A stretch of DNA of 64,000 nucleotides from Achromobacter aloeverae. Its GTDB lineage: Bacteria > Pseudomonadota > Gammaproteobacteria > Burkholderiales > Burkholderiaceae_B. Position numbers and translations under genes: made by a program. Below are positions 8,588-17,812 of the stretch, one piece after another (within the stretch, counting starts at the first letter, position 1; each line of letters begins with the position of its first letter). The notes under the pieces are model-generated. The model had not been told where the DNA came from. It did no database searches and saw only the letters and a program-made list of their open reading frames with translations. The stretch is taken from assembly GCF_004121055.1 (NCBI RefSeq), contig NZ_PYAL01000009.1, positions 248,001 through 312,000 of the forward strand. The letters run 5' to 3'.

Positions 8588-10153
8588 ATGTCGCCAGTCC
8601 GCAGCAGCAGCGTGACCCCGTTCTCCGTTCGACTTGGTATCGCCGGCATGCTCGCCACGGGCCTGCTATCGGGCTGCGTGTCGCTGGCGCCCGAATATCG
8701 CCAGCCGCCCTTGCCGGTGCGCGCCAGCTGGGACGTGCCGGCCGCGCCCGGCGATGCCGTCGCCACCCTGGGCTGGTCCGACTATTTCGGCGATCCACGG
8801 CTGCGCGCGCTCATCGAAAACACCCTGGCCAATAACCGCGACCTGCGCATCGCCGCGGCACGGGTCGAGCAGGCGCGTGCCGCGTATGGCATACAGCGGG
8901 CCGACCTGTATCCGTGGTTCGCCGCCGGCGCCACCGGCACCCGCCAGCGCGTGCCGGGCGATCTGAATCTGTCCGGCCAGCCGCAGGTGTCCAGCCAATA
9001 CCAGGTGGCGCTGGGCATGTCGGAATGGGAGCTGGACCTGTGGGGGCGGGTGCGCGACCTCAGCACGGCGGCCTTGCAGGATTATTTCGCCGCCGACGAT
9101 ACGCGGCGCGCCGCGACGCTCAGCCTGATCAACCAGACCGCGCAGAACTACCTCGGCTTGCGCGACTTGCAGGAACGCCTGGACCTGGCACGGCAGACCG
9201 TCGCGACCCGCGCCGAAAGCCTGCGTATTTTCGAGCTGCGGCATCGCGTGGGGTCGGCTTCCAAGCTGGAGCTGACGGAGACCATGACGCTTTGGCAGCA
9301 GGCTCGCGCGCTGGTGACGCAGCTTGAACAGCAACGCGCCGCGCAAGCGCATGCGCTGGAGCTCCTGACCGGCTCGCCGGTTCCTGTCGACTATGCGCAG
9401 GGGCCCGGCGACGACGAAGGCATGATGCGCGACCTGGCGCCCGGCCTGCCTTCCGCGCTGCTGGAGAACCGTCCGGATATCGTGGCGGCCGAGCACCAGC
9501 TCAAGGGGGCGCATGCCAGCATCGGCGCCGCCCGCGCCGCGTTCTTTCCCCGCATCGCCTTGACCGGCGCGGCGGGCACGGCCAGCGCCGACCTCGACGG
9601 CCTGTTCAAGGGCGGCAGTGGCATGTGGACCTTTACGCCCAGCATCACGCTGCCCATCTTCCAGGGCGGGGCATTGCGCAACAACCTTGATCTCGCGCAG
9701 GCGCGCCGGGTCGAGGCCGTGGCCCAATATGAGAAGACCATACAGGCGGCTTTCCGCGACGTGGCCGACGCCTTGTCCGCGCGCGACTGGCTGGCGCGGC
9801 AGGTCGAAATCCTGGGCGCGACGCACGCGGCCCAGGCCGAGCGCGCGCGCCTGGCCAAGCTGCGCTACGACCACGGATCTTCCTCCTTCCTCGAAGTGCT
9901 GGACGCCCAGCGCGACCTGCTCGCCGTGCAGCAGCAGGAGGTGGAGAGCCGGTATGCCTTGTTGATCAGCCGGGCGAATCTCTATGCCGCGCTGGGCGGC
10001 GGCAGCCTGACGCTGGCGCCCGCGGATGCGGCGACGCCCGCCGATGGCGGCGGCGCCGGCGCGCCGCCGGATGCCGCAACGCGCGCCGACGTGGAAAAAA
10101 CCTCGGGGATGACGCCGCCGGCCATGACACCCATGACACCCATCACACGGTAG
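8588..10153 (+). CDS. Outer-membrane efflux lipoprotein (NodT/OprM type, TolC fold)
   Basis: A 521-residue outer-membrane factor. The start at 8588 gives a lipoprotein signal with lipobox LLSGC, so it is probably lipid-anchored like OprM. The TolC repeats are visible as helical segments around LRIAAARVEQARAAYGIQ and its second-half counterpart, with GALRNNLDLAQAR before the last helix. It forms the outer-membrane duct of a tripartite exporter. The next genes are an HlyD adaptor and ABC components, 25 bp downstream, so this is an operon. The C-terminus has a low-complexity tail ending in a 9-bp tandem repeat coding MTPMTPIT. Confidence 0.9.
   Translation: MSPVRSSSVTPFSVRLGIAGMLATGLLSGCVSLAPEYRQPPLPVRASWDVPAAPGDAVATLGWSDYFGDPRLRALIENTLANNRDLRIAAARVEQARAAYGIQRADLYPWFAAGATGTRQRVPGDLNLSGQPQVSSQYQVALGMSEWELDLWGRVRDLSTAALQDYFAADDTRRAATLSLINQTAQNYLGLRDLQERLDLARQTVATRAESLRIFELRHRVGSASKLELTETMTLWQQARALVTQLEQQRAAQAHALELLTGSPVPVDYAQGPGDDEGMMRDLAPGLPSALLENRPDIVAAEHQLKGAHASIGAARAAFFPRIALTGAAGTASADLDGLFKGGSGMWTFTPSITLPIFQGGALRNNLDLAQARRVEAVAQYEKTIQAAFRDVADALSARDWLARQVEILGATHAAQAERARLAKLRYDHGSSSFLEVLDAQRDLLAVQQQEVESRYALLISRANLYAALGGGSLTLAPADAATPADGGGAGAPPDAATRADVEKTSGMTPPAMTPMTPITR
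10124..10150 (+). repeat. 9-bp tandem repeat at the 3' end of the efflux lipoprotein gene
   Basis: Two copies of ATGACACCC plus a diverged third (ATCACACGG) form the last codons before the TAG stop, coding Met-Thr-Pro repeats. It sits in the low-complexity C-terminal tail. Confidence 0.7.
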
Positions 10154-10178
10154 CGGCCCCCAGTGCAGGAGCATGCGT

Positions 10179-11249
10179 ATGAAATTGTCTTCCAAGGTCG
10201 TATTGCCCGTGTTGGCGGTCCTGGTGCTTGGCGGCGTCGGGTGGTATGCCTGGCGCGCCTTGAACCCGGGCGGCCCCGGACCCGGTTTCGCCAGCGGCAA
10301 TGGCCGCATCGAGGCGACCGAGGTCGACGTCGCGACCAAGCTGGGCGGCCGGCTGGAGGCGCTTTATGTCAACGATGGAGACTTCGTCACCAAGGGGCAG
10401 ACGCTGGCCCGCATGCAGATCGATACGCTGACGGCTCAACGCGCCGAGGCCATGGCGCAGTACCAGCAGACCTTGAATACCGTGGCATCGATCGAGGCCC
10501 AGGTGGCCGCGCGGATCAGCGACAAGGTGTCGGCGGACGCGGTGACGGTTCAGCGGGAGGCCGAACTCGACGCGGCGCAGCGCCGGCTCACGCGTTCGGA
10601 AACGCTCGCCAAGGAGGGGGCGTCCTCGGCCCAGGAACTGGATGACGACCGGGCCCGCGTGCGCAGCGCGCGCGCCGCCGTGCAGGCGTCGAAGGCGCAG
10701 GCGGCCGCGGCCCAGTCGGCCGTGGTGGCGGCCCAGGCCCAGGTGGTGGGCGCGCGGTCGACGGTCGACGCGGCCAAGGCGACGGTGGCCCGCATCGATG
10801 CCGACATTGCCGACAGCGAACTGCGCGCGCCGCGCGACGGCCGCGTGCAGTATCGCGTGGCGCAGCCAGGCGAGGTCCTGGCCGCGGGGGGCAAGGTGGT
10901 GAACCTGGTCGACCTTTCCGACGTGTTCATGACTTTCTTCCTGCCACAGGGCCAGGCCGGCCGCCTGGCCATCGGCGCCGAGGCGCGCATCGTCCTGGAT
11001 GCCGCGCCGCAGTTCGTGATCCCGGCAACGATTTCCTTCGTGTCCAGCACGGCGCAGTTCACGCCCAAGACGGTGGAGACGCAAAGCGAGCGCGAGAAGC
11101 TGATGTTCCGCGTCAAGGCGCAGATCGACCGCGACCTGCTGCTGCGCCATTTGAAGCTGGTCAAGACGGGGCTGCCCGGCGTGGCCTGGGTCAAGGTGGA
11201 CTCCCAGGCGCAATGGCCGCCCGAACTCGCCGCCAAGGTGCCGGAGTAA
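10179..11249 (+). CDS. HlyD-family membrane fusion protein (YhiI-like)
   Basis: A periplasmic adaptor of about 356 residues that links an inner-membrane ABC transporter to an outer-membrane duct. It has one N-terminal helix (VVLPVLAVLVLGGVGWYAW), a first lipoyl half (IEATEVDVATKLGGRLEALYV), a long coiled-coil hairpin (about residues 80-210, rich in Ala, Gln and Arg) and a second lipoyl half (SELRAPRDGRVQYRV). ATG 10179 is chosen because AGGAG (10167-10171) lies 7 bp before it; the alternative ATG 10173 is too close. It sits between the duct gene and the RbbA-like gene, as yhiI sits before rbbA in E. coli. Confidence 0.9.
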   Translation: MKLSSKVVLPVLAVLVLGGVGWYAWRALNPGGPGPGFASGNGRIEATEVDVATKLGGRLEALYVNDGDFVTKGQTLARMQIDTLTAQRAEAMAQYQQTLNTVASIEAQVAARISDKVSADAVTVQREAELDAAQRRLTRSETLAKEGASSAQELDDDRARVRSARAAVQASKAQAAAAQSAVVAAQAQVVGARSTVDAAKATVARIDADIADSELRAPRDGRVQYRVAQPGEVLAAGGKVVNLVDLSDVFMTFFLPQGQAGRLAIGAEARIVLDAAPQFVIPATISFVSSTAQFTPKTVETQSEREKLMFRVKAQIDRDLLLRHLKLVKTGLPGVAWVKVDSQAQWPPELAAKVPE

Positions 11250-11252
11250 GCC

Positions 11253-14033
11253 ATGGCCGGCGCCGCGCCCGATCAGGACCGAAGCGCGCACGCTGTCAGC
11301 CTGCGTGGCGTCTCGCTGCGCTATGGCAGGACACTGGCGCTGGACGCCGTCGACCTCGATGTGCCGGCCGACCTCATGGTGGGCCTGATCGGCCCGGACG
11401 GGGTGGGCAAGTCCAGCCTGCTGTCGCTGGTGGCGGGCGCGCGCGCCGTGCAGGAAGGGTCGGTGCGGGCGCTGGGTGGCGACATGGCCAGCAAGGCGCA
11501 TCGTGACGCGGTCTGCCCGCGCATCGCCTATATGCCCCAAGGGCTGGGCAAGAACCTCTATCCGACGCTGTCGGTGGAGGAGAACCTGCAGTTCTTCGCG
11601 CGCCTGTTCGGTCACGACGCGGCGGAACGGCGCCGCCGTATCGACGACCTCACCCGCAGCACGGGCTTGCATCCCTTCCTGGCGCGCCCGGCGGGCAAGC
11701 TGTCGGGTGGCATGAAGCAGAAGCTGGGACTGTGTTGCGCGCTCATCCACGATCCCGACCTGCTGATCCTGGACGAACCCACCACCGGTGTCGATCCGCT
11801 TGCCCGCGCCCAGTTCTGGGACTTGATCGCGCGCATACGGCGGGAGCGCGCGGGCATGAGCGTCATTGTTGCCACGGCCTATATGGACGAGGCGCAGGGT
11901 TTTGACTGGCTGGTGGCGATGGACGACGGCAAGGTGCTGGCCACGGGCACGCCCGCGGAACTGCTGGCGCACGCGGGCCGGGACAGCCTGGAAGAGGCCT
12001 TCATCACCTTGCTGCCGGAAGAGAAAACACGCGGGTACGAACCGGTGGTGATTCCGCCGCTCGCGCTGGGCGGCGACGACGACATCGCCATCGAGGCCAG
12101 GGACCTCACCATGCGCTTCGGCGATTTCGTGGCCGTCGATCATGTGAATTTCCGCATCCGCCGTGGCGAGATCTTCGGCTTCCTGGGGTCCAACGGCTGC
12201 GGCAAGTCCACCACCATGAAAATGCTGACCGGCTTGCTGGCGGCCTCCGACGGCCAGGCGTGGCTGTTCGGGCACGAGGTGGATTCCAACGATATGGCTA
12301 CCCGTCACCGCGTGGGTTATATGTCGCAGGCCTTCTCCCTGTATAGCGAACTGACCGTCCGGCAGAACCTGGTGCTGCATGCCCGGCTGTTCCATGTTCC
12401 TCCCGCCGAGGTCGGCCAGCGGGTGGGGGAGATGCTGGACCGCTTCTCCCTCGCCGGGGAGGTCGACAGCCTGCCCGACGACATGCCGCTGGGAATGCGC
12501 CAGCGCCTGTCGCTGGCGGTCGCCATGGTGCACAAGCCGGAACTGCTGATTCTCGACGAGCCGACGTCCGGCGTGGATCCCGTGGCGCGCGACAACTTCT
12601 GGCGCCTATTGATCGAACTGTCGCGGCGCGACCGCGTCACCATCTTCATCTCCACCCATTTCATGAACGAAGCGGCCCGCTGCGACCGCATCTCGTTGAT
12701 GCACGCCGGCAAGGTGCTGGTCAGCGATACGCCGGACGGCATTACCGCCAGCCGCCAGGCCGCGACACTGGAAGAGGCCTTCATCGGCTACCTGGTCGAT
12801 GCCGGCGCCGGCACCGCGCCCGAGCCGCTGGACGCGAAGGCCGGGACGGCGGGGCAGGCCGCGGCCGCCACGGCGCCCGCCCCGCCGGCGCACCCTGATG
12901 GTCCCCGGCGGCGCTTCTCCTTTGGCCGGCTGTACAGCTATCTGTGGCGCGAGGCCCTGGAACTGCAACGCGATCCGGTGCGTGCCACCCTGGCCCTGGT
13001 CGGGTCGGTGGTGCTGATGTTCGTCATGGGGTTCGGCATCAGCATGGACGTGGAGGATTTGCGCTTCGCCGTGCTGGACCGCGACCAGAGCGGCGCCAGC
13101 CAGAACTACGCGCTCAATATCGCGGGGTCGCGTTATTTCACGGAGACGGCGCCGCTGTTGGATGACGCCGACCTGGACCGGCGCCTGCGCAGCGGCGATA
13201 TCGCCGTGGGCATAGAGATTCCGCCGGGCTTCGGGCGTGACGTCGCGCGCGGACGCAAGGTCGAGATCGGGGCCTGGATAGACGGCTCCATGCCCAGCCG
13301 CGCCGAAACCGTGCAAGGCTATGTCTCCGGCATGCACCAGGCCTGGCTGGCGGACCAGGCTCGCCAGCGCGGCATGCGCGACAGCACCAGCGTGTCCATC
13401 GAGACGCGCTTCCGCTACAACCCCGACGTGACCAGCCTGCCGGCCATGGTGCCGGCGGTGATACCCATGCTGCTGATCATGCTGCCGGCGATGCTGACGG
13501 CGCTGTCGGTGGTGCGGGAAAAGGAACTGGGGTCCATACTCAACCTGTACGTGACGCCGGTCACACGCACCGAGTTCCTGTTGGGCAAGCAGTTTCCCTA
13601 TGTGGTGCTGGCCATGGTCAATTTCCTGCTGATGGCGCTGCTGGCGGTCACCGTATTCGGCGTGCCGGTCAAGGGCAGCTTCTTCACCCTGCTGGCGGCG
13701 GTCTTCATCTACAACGTCGTGTGCACCGGCATCGGCCTGCTGGCGTCGACCTTCACCCGCAGCCAGATCGCGGCGCTGTTCTTCACCATGGTGGGCACCA
13801 TGATCCCGACGGTGCAGTTCTCCGGCATGACCACGCCGGTGTCGTCCATGGAGGGCAGCGGACGTGTCATAGGCGAGATCTACCCGACCACGCACATGCT
13901 GATCGTCAGCCGCGGCGTGTTCAACAAGGCCCTGGGCCTGCACGACCTGCTGCCGTCATTCTGGCCCATGCTCATTGCCGTGCCGGTGGTGCTGGGGCTG
14001 ACCATCGCGCTATTGAAAAAGCAGGAGCGGTAA
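11253..14033 (+). CDS. rbbA: RbbA-type ABC transporter: two ATPase domains fused to an ABC-2 permease
   Basis: A 926-residue fusion. ATPase domain 1 (about residues 12-240) has Walker [10 protein letters not shown] (47-55), signature LSGGMKQK and Walker [11 protein letters not shown]. ATPase domain 2 (about 275-510) has Walker [11 protein letters not shown] and Walker [11 protein letters not shown], but its signature reads PLGMRQR rather than LSGGQ. An ABC-2 permease follows (first helix near 580, then a large periplasmic loop and a helix cluster near 730-920). Architecture and length match E. coli RbbA (YhiH, 911 residues), reported to be ribosome-associated. Here it lies in a full exporter operon, which favours a transport role. 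It overlaps the next gene by one base. Confidence 0.9.
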   Translation: MAGAAPDQDRSAHAVSLRGVSLRYGRTLALDAVDLDVPADLMVGLIGPDGVGKSSLLSLVAGARAVQEGSVRALGGDMASKAHRDAVCPRIAYMPQGLGKNLYPTLSVEENLQFFARLFGHDAAERRRRIDDLTRSTGLHPFLARPAGKLSGGMKQKLGLCCALIHDPDLLILDEPTTGVDPLARAQFWDLIARIRRERAGMSVIVATAYMDEAQGFDWLVAMDDGKVLATGTPAELLAHAGRDSLEEAFITLLPEEKTRGYEPVVIPPLALGGDDDIAIEARDLTMRFGDFVAVDHVNFRIRRGEIFGFLGSNGCGKSTTMKMLTGLLAASDGQAWLFGHEVDSNDMATRHRVGYMSQAFSLYSELTVRQNLVLHARLFHVPPAEVGQRVGEMLDRFSLAGEVDSLPDDMPLGMRQRLSLAVAMVHKPELLILDEPTSGVDPVARDNFWRLLIELSRRDRVTIFISTHFMNEAARCDRISLMHAGKVLVSDTPDGITASRQAATLEEAFIGYLVDAGAGTAPEPLDAKAGTAGQAAAATAPAPPAHPDGPRRRFSFGRLYSYLWREALELQRDPVRATLALVGSVVLMFVMGFGISMDVEDLRFAVLDRDQSGASQNYALNIAGSRYFTETAPLLDDADLDRRLRSGDIAVGIEIPPGFGRDVARGRKVEIGAWIDGSMPSRAETVQGYVSGMHQAWLADQARQRGMRDSTSVSIETRFRYNPDVTSLPAMVPAVIPMLLIMLPAMLTALSVVREKELGSILNLYVTPVTRTEFLLGKQFPYVVLAMVNFLLMALLAVTVFGVPVKGSFFTLLAAVFIYNVVCTGIGLLASTFTRSQIAALFFTMVGTMIPTVQFSGMTTPVSSMEGSGRVIGEIYPTTHMLIVSRGVFNKALGLHDLLPSFWPMLIAVPVVLGLTIALLKKQER

Positions 14034-15247
14034 TGGCGACACCGGCGACGGGGCAGGCCCGTTCCCATTCCTCCAAGTCCACCCCCAAGTCCAAGACCAG
14101 TAAGCGGTCGTCCCTCGCGCTGGCCGCATTCCTGGCCAATACCTGGCGCCTGGGCGTGAAGGAACTATGGAGCCTGGTGCGCGATCCGATGATGCTGGCC
14201 CTGATCGTCTTTACGTTCACGGCGTCGGTCTACTCGGCGGCCACCGCGCAACCGGACACCCTGCACCTGGCGCCCATCGCCATCGTGGACGAGGATAGCT
14301 CGCCGCTGTCGGCGCGCATTGCATCGGCCTTCTATCCGCCGCAGTTCACCCATCCCGTGATGACCAATGTCGCGGATGCCGATGCCGGCATGGACCGTGG
14401 CGTGTATACCTTCGTCCTGGACATCCCGCCCAACTTCCAGCGCGACATGCTCGCCGGCCGCGCCACCTCGCTGCAGCTCAATGTCGACGCCACGCGCATG
14501 AGCCAGGCCTTCAGCGGCAGCGGCTACGTGCAGCAGATCATCGGCGACGAGGTGAGGGAGTTCATGCAGCGCTATCGCGCCGGCGCCGAGCCGCCGGTCG
14601 GCCTGGTCCTGCGCGCGCGCTTCAATCCCTCGCTGGAAAAAACGTGGTTTGGCGCGCTGATGCAGATCATCAACAACATCACCATGCTCTCCATCATCCT
14701 GACCGGCGCGGCCCTGATCCGCGAGCGCGAACACGGCACCATCGAGCACTTGCTGGTCATGCCGGTGACCCCGGCGCAGATCATGCTGTCGAAAGTCTGG
14801 TCCATGGGCCTGGTGGTGCTGGTGGCGGCGACGATGTCGCTGTACCTGATCGTGCGAGGCGCGCTGCACGTTCCCATCAATGGGTCGGTTGCGTTGTTCC
14901 TGGCGGGGGCGGCGCTGCATCTGTTCGCGACCACGTCGATGGGAATATTCCTGGCCACGCTGGCGCGGTCGATGCCGCAGTTCGGCATGCTGCTGGTGCT
15001 GGTCCTGTTGCCGTTGCAAATGCTGTCCGGCGGCAATACGCCGCGCGAGAGCATGCCGCCCTTCGTGCAGGACATCATGCTGGCCGCGCCGACCACGCAC
15101 TTCATCCAGCTCAGCCAGGGCATTCTTTTCCGGGGCGCCGGCTTCGGCATGGTGTGGGGCTGGTTCGCCGCCCTGGCCGTGATCGGGGCGGTGTTCTACG
15201 TGCTTTCGCTCAGGCGTTTCCGGCGGACGCTGAGCCAGATGGCGTGA
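14033..15247 (+). CDS. yhhJ: ABC-2 type permease (YhhJ-like)
   Basis: A 404-residue inner-membrane ABC-2 permease, the partner half of the RbbA-type fusion. It has a Ser/Lys-rich cytoplasmic N-terminus, a first helix (MMLALIVFTFTASVYSA), a large extracytoplasmic domain (residues about 75-215) and five more helices, with REREHGTIEHLLVMPVT as the coupling segment typical of the family. The ATG overlaps the rbbA stop (TAATG), indicating translational coupling. The operon order (duct, adaptor, rbbA, yhhJ) adds an outer-membrane component to the E. coli yhiI-rbbA-yhhJ arrangement. The substrate is unknown. Confidence 0.9.
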   Translation: MATPATGQARSHSSKSTPKSKTSKRSSLALAAFLANTWRLGVKELWSLVRDPMMLALIVFTFTASVYSAATAQPDTLHLAPIAIVDEDSSPLSARIASAFYPPQFTHPVMTNVADADAGMDRGVYTFVLDIPPNFQRDMLAGRATSLQLNVDATRMSQAFSGSGYVQQIIGDEVREFMQRYRAGAEPPVGLVLRARFNPSLEKTWFGALMQIINNITMLSIILTGAALIREREHGTIEHLLVMPVTPAQIMLSKVWSMGLVVLVAATMSLYLIVRGALHVPINGSVALFLAGAALHLFATTSMGIFLATLARSMPQFGMLLVLVLLPLQMLSGGNTPRESMPPFVQDIMLAAPTTHFIQLSQGILFRGAGFGMVWGWFAALAVIGAVFYVLSLRRFRRTLSQMA

Positions 15248-15252
15248 GTAGG

Positions 15253-15300
15253 TTCGTAGCGCTACGTTCGTAGCGCTACGACAAGCAAAGTTTTTTGTCG
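15253..15300. repeat. Tandem palindromic repeat and short hairpin after the yhhJ-like gene
   Basis: Two exact 14-bp copies of TTCGTAGCGCTACG (15253-15266, 15267-15280), each containing the perfect 12-bp palindrome CGTAGCGCTACG. They are followed by a CGACAA/TTGTCG hairpin (15279-15300) that includes a T6 run. It starts 5 bp after the yhhJ stop and probably serves as the operon terminator. Confidence 0.65.
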
Positions 15301-15439
15301 GAAGGGCTGTGCAGGCCAATTTGTTGTGCTATAGTTGCGGGCTTCTGACGAACGGTGCCGGGCAGCGATGCCAGGGTAAGCCGATCGGCAGGACGGATAG
15401 AAAGCTGGCTTGGTTTTCCAGCGGACGAGTCCAGGTTAA

Positions 15440-15515
15440 GCCGCTTTAGCTCAGTTGGTAGAGCAGTTCATTCGTAATGAAAAGGTCGCCAGTTCGAATC
15501 CGGCAAGCGGCACCA
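15440..15515 (+). tRNA. thrW: tRNA-Thr (anticodon CGT)
   Basis: A 76-nt cloverleaf with a fully paired acceptor GCCGCTT/AAGCGGC, D-arm GCTCAGTTGGTAGAGC, anticodon loop TTCGTAA (CGT, reads ACG) and encoded CCA. The T-arm GCCAG/CCGGC has an unusual A-C opposition at pair 52-62. A TATAGT -10 at 15330-15335 is a possible promoter. A strong terminator follows. Confidence 0.95.
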
Positions 15516-15526
15516 AATTGAAAGTG

Positions 15527-15562
15527 AGAAGGGCAACCCCACGGGTTGCCCTTCTTGTTTTT
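15527..15562 (+). terminator. Intrinsic terminator of tRNA-Thr
   Basis: A 13-bp perfect stem (AGAAGGGCAACCC / GGGTTGCCCTTCT) with a 3-nt loop, followed by TGTTTTT. It starts 12 bp after the tRNA CCA end. Confidence 0.9.
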
Positions 15563-15612
15563 ATGCCTTGCTCATGCCCGCGCTTCGCGCATGTCCCGGC
15601 GTGCGAGGTTTA

Positions 15613-16059
15613 TCACTGCTGCCTGTCCCGGTTCGATTGCGGCGCCAGCTGGCTGGTATCGATCTGCGTGGAGAGGGCATAGCCCTGTCCACGGACCGCA
15701 TGCAAGGGCAGGTCGACGCCGTCGGCGGCCGCCTTCTTGCGCAAGCGGCTGATCATGACCGACAGCGCCGCCGTGTTGTAGTGGTCCGATCCCAGCGTAT
15801 CGTTGATGGCATGGACCAATTCGTCGCGGGTCATCTGTCGCGTGGGGTGACAGGCCAGGGCTAGCAGCAGCGCTCTTTCAGCATTGCCCAATTGCAGCTT
15901 GCGACCGTCCGGCGTGGCCAGGATCCAACCTTCTTCCGAAAACCGCCAGCCCGCTTGGGGGCGTGGTTCAAGGTGCTGCCGCAGATGCTCGAGCGCGTTA
16001 TTGATCATGCGCAGGCCAGCGTCGAGCTGAATGACCGTGGCGCGTAAATCAGGAGTCAT
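15613..16059 (-). CDS. Orphan winged-helix (OmpR/PhoB-type DNA-binding domain) regulator
   Basis: A 148-residue protein with no receiver domain. Residues about 1-30 look helical; residues about 38-135 match the trans-activating winged helix of OmpR/PhoB response regulators (LGNAERALLLALACHP, DELVHAINDT, LSVMISRLRKKA, VRGQGYAL). It therefore probably binds DNA without classic phosphorylation control. It lies alone between tRNA-Thr and an AT-rich gap before tRNA-Asn, and has no partner kinase nearby. The start ATG 16059 has only a weak ribosome site. Target genes are not suggested by context. Confidence 0.75.
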   Translation of the reverse strand: MTPDLRATVIQLDAGLRMINNALEHLRQHLEPRPQAGWRFSEEGWILATPDGRKLQLGNAERALLLALACHPTRQMTRDELVHAINDTLGSDHYNTAALSVMISRLRKKAAADGVDLPLHAVRGQGYALSTQIDTSQLAPQSNRDRQQ

Positions 16060-16440
16060 ACTCGTACTCTACATAAACCGAAGAAACTGCCGGGATCACT
16101 CCCCGGCTTTAATGCGCCATGTAGGTATGTTACTTCTTAAATACAAGAAACGTATCTCTATTTCGTGTAACTTGACGCGAAGCCGGGCACAAAACGTCAT
16201 GATCTGGGTTTTGCTGAAATAGTGCGGCATATGACATGAATCAGTTGCCCGAATATTGCGGCGGACGTGCTGGGGCGCCATGCGAACGTCGTTATCGCGC
16301 CACTTGCGCCGGATAATGATCATGGGGCGGGGCCGGCGATCGGGGCCCTATCGCGTGGCCCAAAATAATCCGCGTAGCCACAAAAGCAAAAACCGCCTTG
16401 CGGCGGTTTCTGTTGTCGGTACTGCGCTTTAGTGCGGTTT
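16060..16440. other. AT-rich gene-free gap between the winged-helix gene and tRNA-Asn
   Basis: About 380 bp, visibly lower in GC than its surroundings. It contains a GCCGGG/CCCGGC hairpin near 16089-16108, a TTCTT/AAGAA inverted repeat (16134-16149) and the tRNA-Asn terminator. No reading frame has coding character; a 75-codon minus-strand frame at 16096-16323 has no recognisable motif. It probably includes the promoter of the minus-strand winged-helix gene. Confidence 0.5.
16390..16409 (-). terminator. Intrinsic terminator of tRNA-Asn
   Basis: The hairpin AAACCGCC-TTGC-GGCGGTTT reads on the minus strand as a G+C-rich stem followed by a T-rich tract. It lies about 30 bp past the tRNA-Asn 3' end. 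Confidence 0.75.
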
Positions 16441-16516
16441 TGGCTCCCCGAGCTGGGCTCGAACCAGCGACCTGCGGATTAACAGTCCGTCGCTCTACCG
16501 ACTGAGCTATCGGGGA
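16441..16516 (-). tRNA. asnT: tRNA-Asn (anticodon GTT)
   Basis: A 76-nt tRNA on the minus strand: acceptor TCCCCGA/TCGGGGA, D-arm with AGCTCAGTCGGTAGAGC, anticodon loop with GTT (GACTGTTAATC), T-loop TTCGAGC and encoded CCA. It closely resembles E. coli tRNA-Asn. Confidence 0.97.
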
Positions 16517-16535
16517 CCTGCGCTAAAGAAGTAAG

Positions 16536-16565
16536 ACTATAGCACGTATTTTTTGGGGTGCGCAA
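16536..16565 (-). promoter_or_regulatory. Sigma-70 promoter of tRNA-Asn
   Basis: On the minus strand, -35 TTGCGC (16560-16565) and -10 TATAGT (16536-16541) are separated by 18 bp, about 20 bp before the tRNA 5' end. Confidence 0.7.
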
Positions 16566-16791
16566 GTCGGTGTGCGATTTTTTTCGAAAAGACCGCGGAT
16601 TTTTTTCTCGTTGGCGAGGCGTTGATCAGGAATTGCGCAGTTTGATTCCGGGTTTGCGCAATGCTTGAGCAAATTCCACCAATTGGAAATGCCCCCTGTC
16701 GATTCCGCGTCCCTCGCTCTAAGCTTTCGGCACGTGGCCTGGTTCCCATGGGCCTCGAAAAAAAAAGCCCGGCCCGGGCCGCGATGGAGAC

Positions 16792-17787
16792 ATGAGCATG
16801 ACGCTAGGATGGATGCGCAAGCGGTGGGCTTGCACGGTGCTGGCATTGTCGGCGTGCGGCCTTGCCCACGCTGCCGTGGCTGCGTTTCCCGATAAACCGA
16901 TACGGCTGGTCGTGCCGTTCGCGCCTGGCGGCGGGACGGACACGATTGCCCGCGCGCTGGGCGCCGGCATGGGCAAGGCGCTCAAGGTCTCCGTCATCGT
17001 CGACAACAAGCCGGGCGCCGGCACCATCGTGGGCACCGACTACGTCGCCCAGAGCGCGCCCGACGGCTACACCATCGACATGGCGTCGTTCGCGCACGCG
17101 GTGAACCCCAGCCTGCAACCCAGCCTGCCCTACGACTACCAGACCGCGTTCGCGCCGGTGGCCTTGATCGGGACCGGCCCGAACGTGATGGTGGTCCCCG
17201 CCGACAGTCCGTACCACAGCGTGCAGGACGTCATCGCCGCCGCCCAAGGCAAGGAAAAAGGCAAGGAAAAAGGCCTGACCTACGCGTCCCAGGGCATAGG
17301 AACGTCGGCTCACCTGGCCGGAGAGCTGTTCGCCAATCTTGCCAAGGTACCGATGACGCACGTGCCTTACCGGGGCGCGGGGCCGGCCATCACGGACCTG
17401 CTGGGGAATCGCATCGATGTGATGTTCGCGACCGCCGCCGCGGTTTCCGGCTTCGTCCAGGGCGGGAAGCTGCGGGCGCTGGCGGTCACCAGCCCACGGC
17501 CCTCGCCGGCATGGCCGGGCGTGCCCACCGTCGCCGCGACCTTGCCGGGCTACTCGGTGGAGAGCTGGTATGGACTCTACGTCCCCGCGAAAACGCCGCA
17601 GGCCGTGATCCAGCGGCTGAACGCGGCAGCGCGGGAGGCGACGCAGTCGGAGGATTTTCGCAAGCGCATGGAACAGGAAGGCCTGGCCGTGCGCACGGGC
17701 GATCCCGCCGAGCTCGATACGTATGTGCGCGCGGAGGAAGCGCGCTGGCGCAAGGTCGTCAAGGAAAACAACATCAAGCCTGAATAA
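16792..17787 (+). CDS. Bug-family (TctC-like) periplasmic solute receptor
   Basis: A 331-residue Bug receptor; the family binds small carboxylates or amides, some members feeding tripartite tricarboxylate transporters. A signal peptide ends near AHAAVAA, followed by FPDKPIRLVVPFAPGGGTD, the conserved first loop of the binding site, then GADTYVAQ-type and HVPYRGAGPAITDLLG segments. No TctA/TctB genes are nearby. A GGAG lies before the ATG. An in-frame 12-bp duplication (17248-17271) gives the repeat KEKGKEKG. The enoyl-CoA hydratase gene follows after 25 bp, so the ligand is probably an acid catabolised through CoA esters. Confidence 0.92.
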   Translation: MSMTLGWMRKRWACTVLALSACGLAHAAVAAFPDKPIRLVVPFAPGGGTDTIARALGAGMGKALKVSVIVDNKPGAGTIVGTDYVAQSAPDGYTIDMASFAHAVNPSLQPSLPYDYQTAFAPVALIGTGPNVMVVPADSPYHSVQDVIAAAQGKEKGKEKGLTYASQGIGTSAHLAGELFANLAKVPMTHVPYRGAGPAITDLLGNRIDVMFATAAAVSGFVQGGKLRALAVTSPRPSPAWPGVPTVAATLPGYSVESWYGLYVPAKTPQAVIQRLNAAAREATQSEDFRKRMEQEGLAVRTGDPAELDTYVRAEEARWRKVVKENNIKPE

Positions 17788-17812
17788 GCGTGACGCTTTT
17801 TTCGAGAACCCG

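Noticed and set aside
15455-15682. 75-codon frame beginning in tRNA-Thr (FIRNEKVASSNPASGT)
   Set aside because: Translation of a tRNA gene; a common annotation artefact.
16740-16791. A9 run with GGCCCGGGCC hairpin as a terminator before the Bug gene
   Set aside because: The T-run would follow the hairpin only on the minus strand, where no gene ends; left unassigned.
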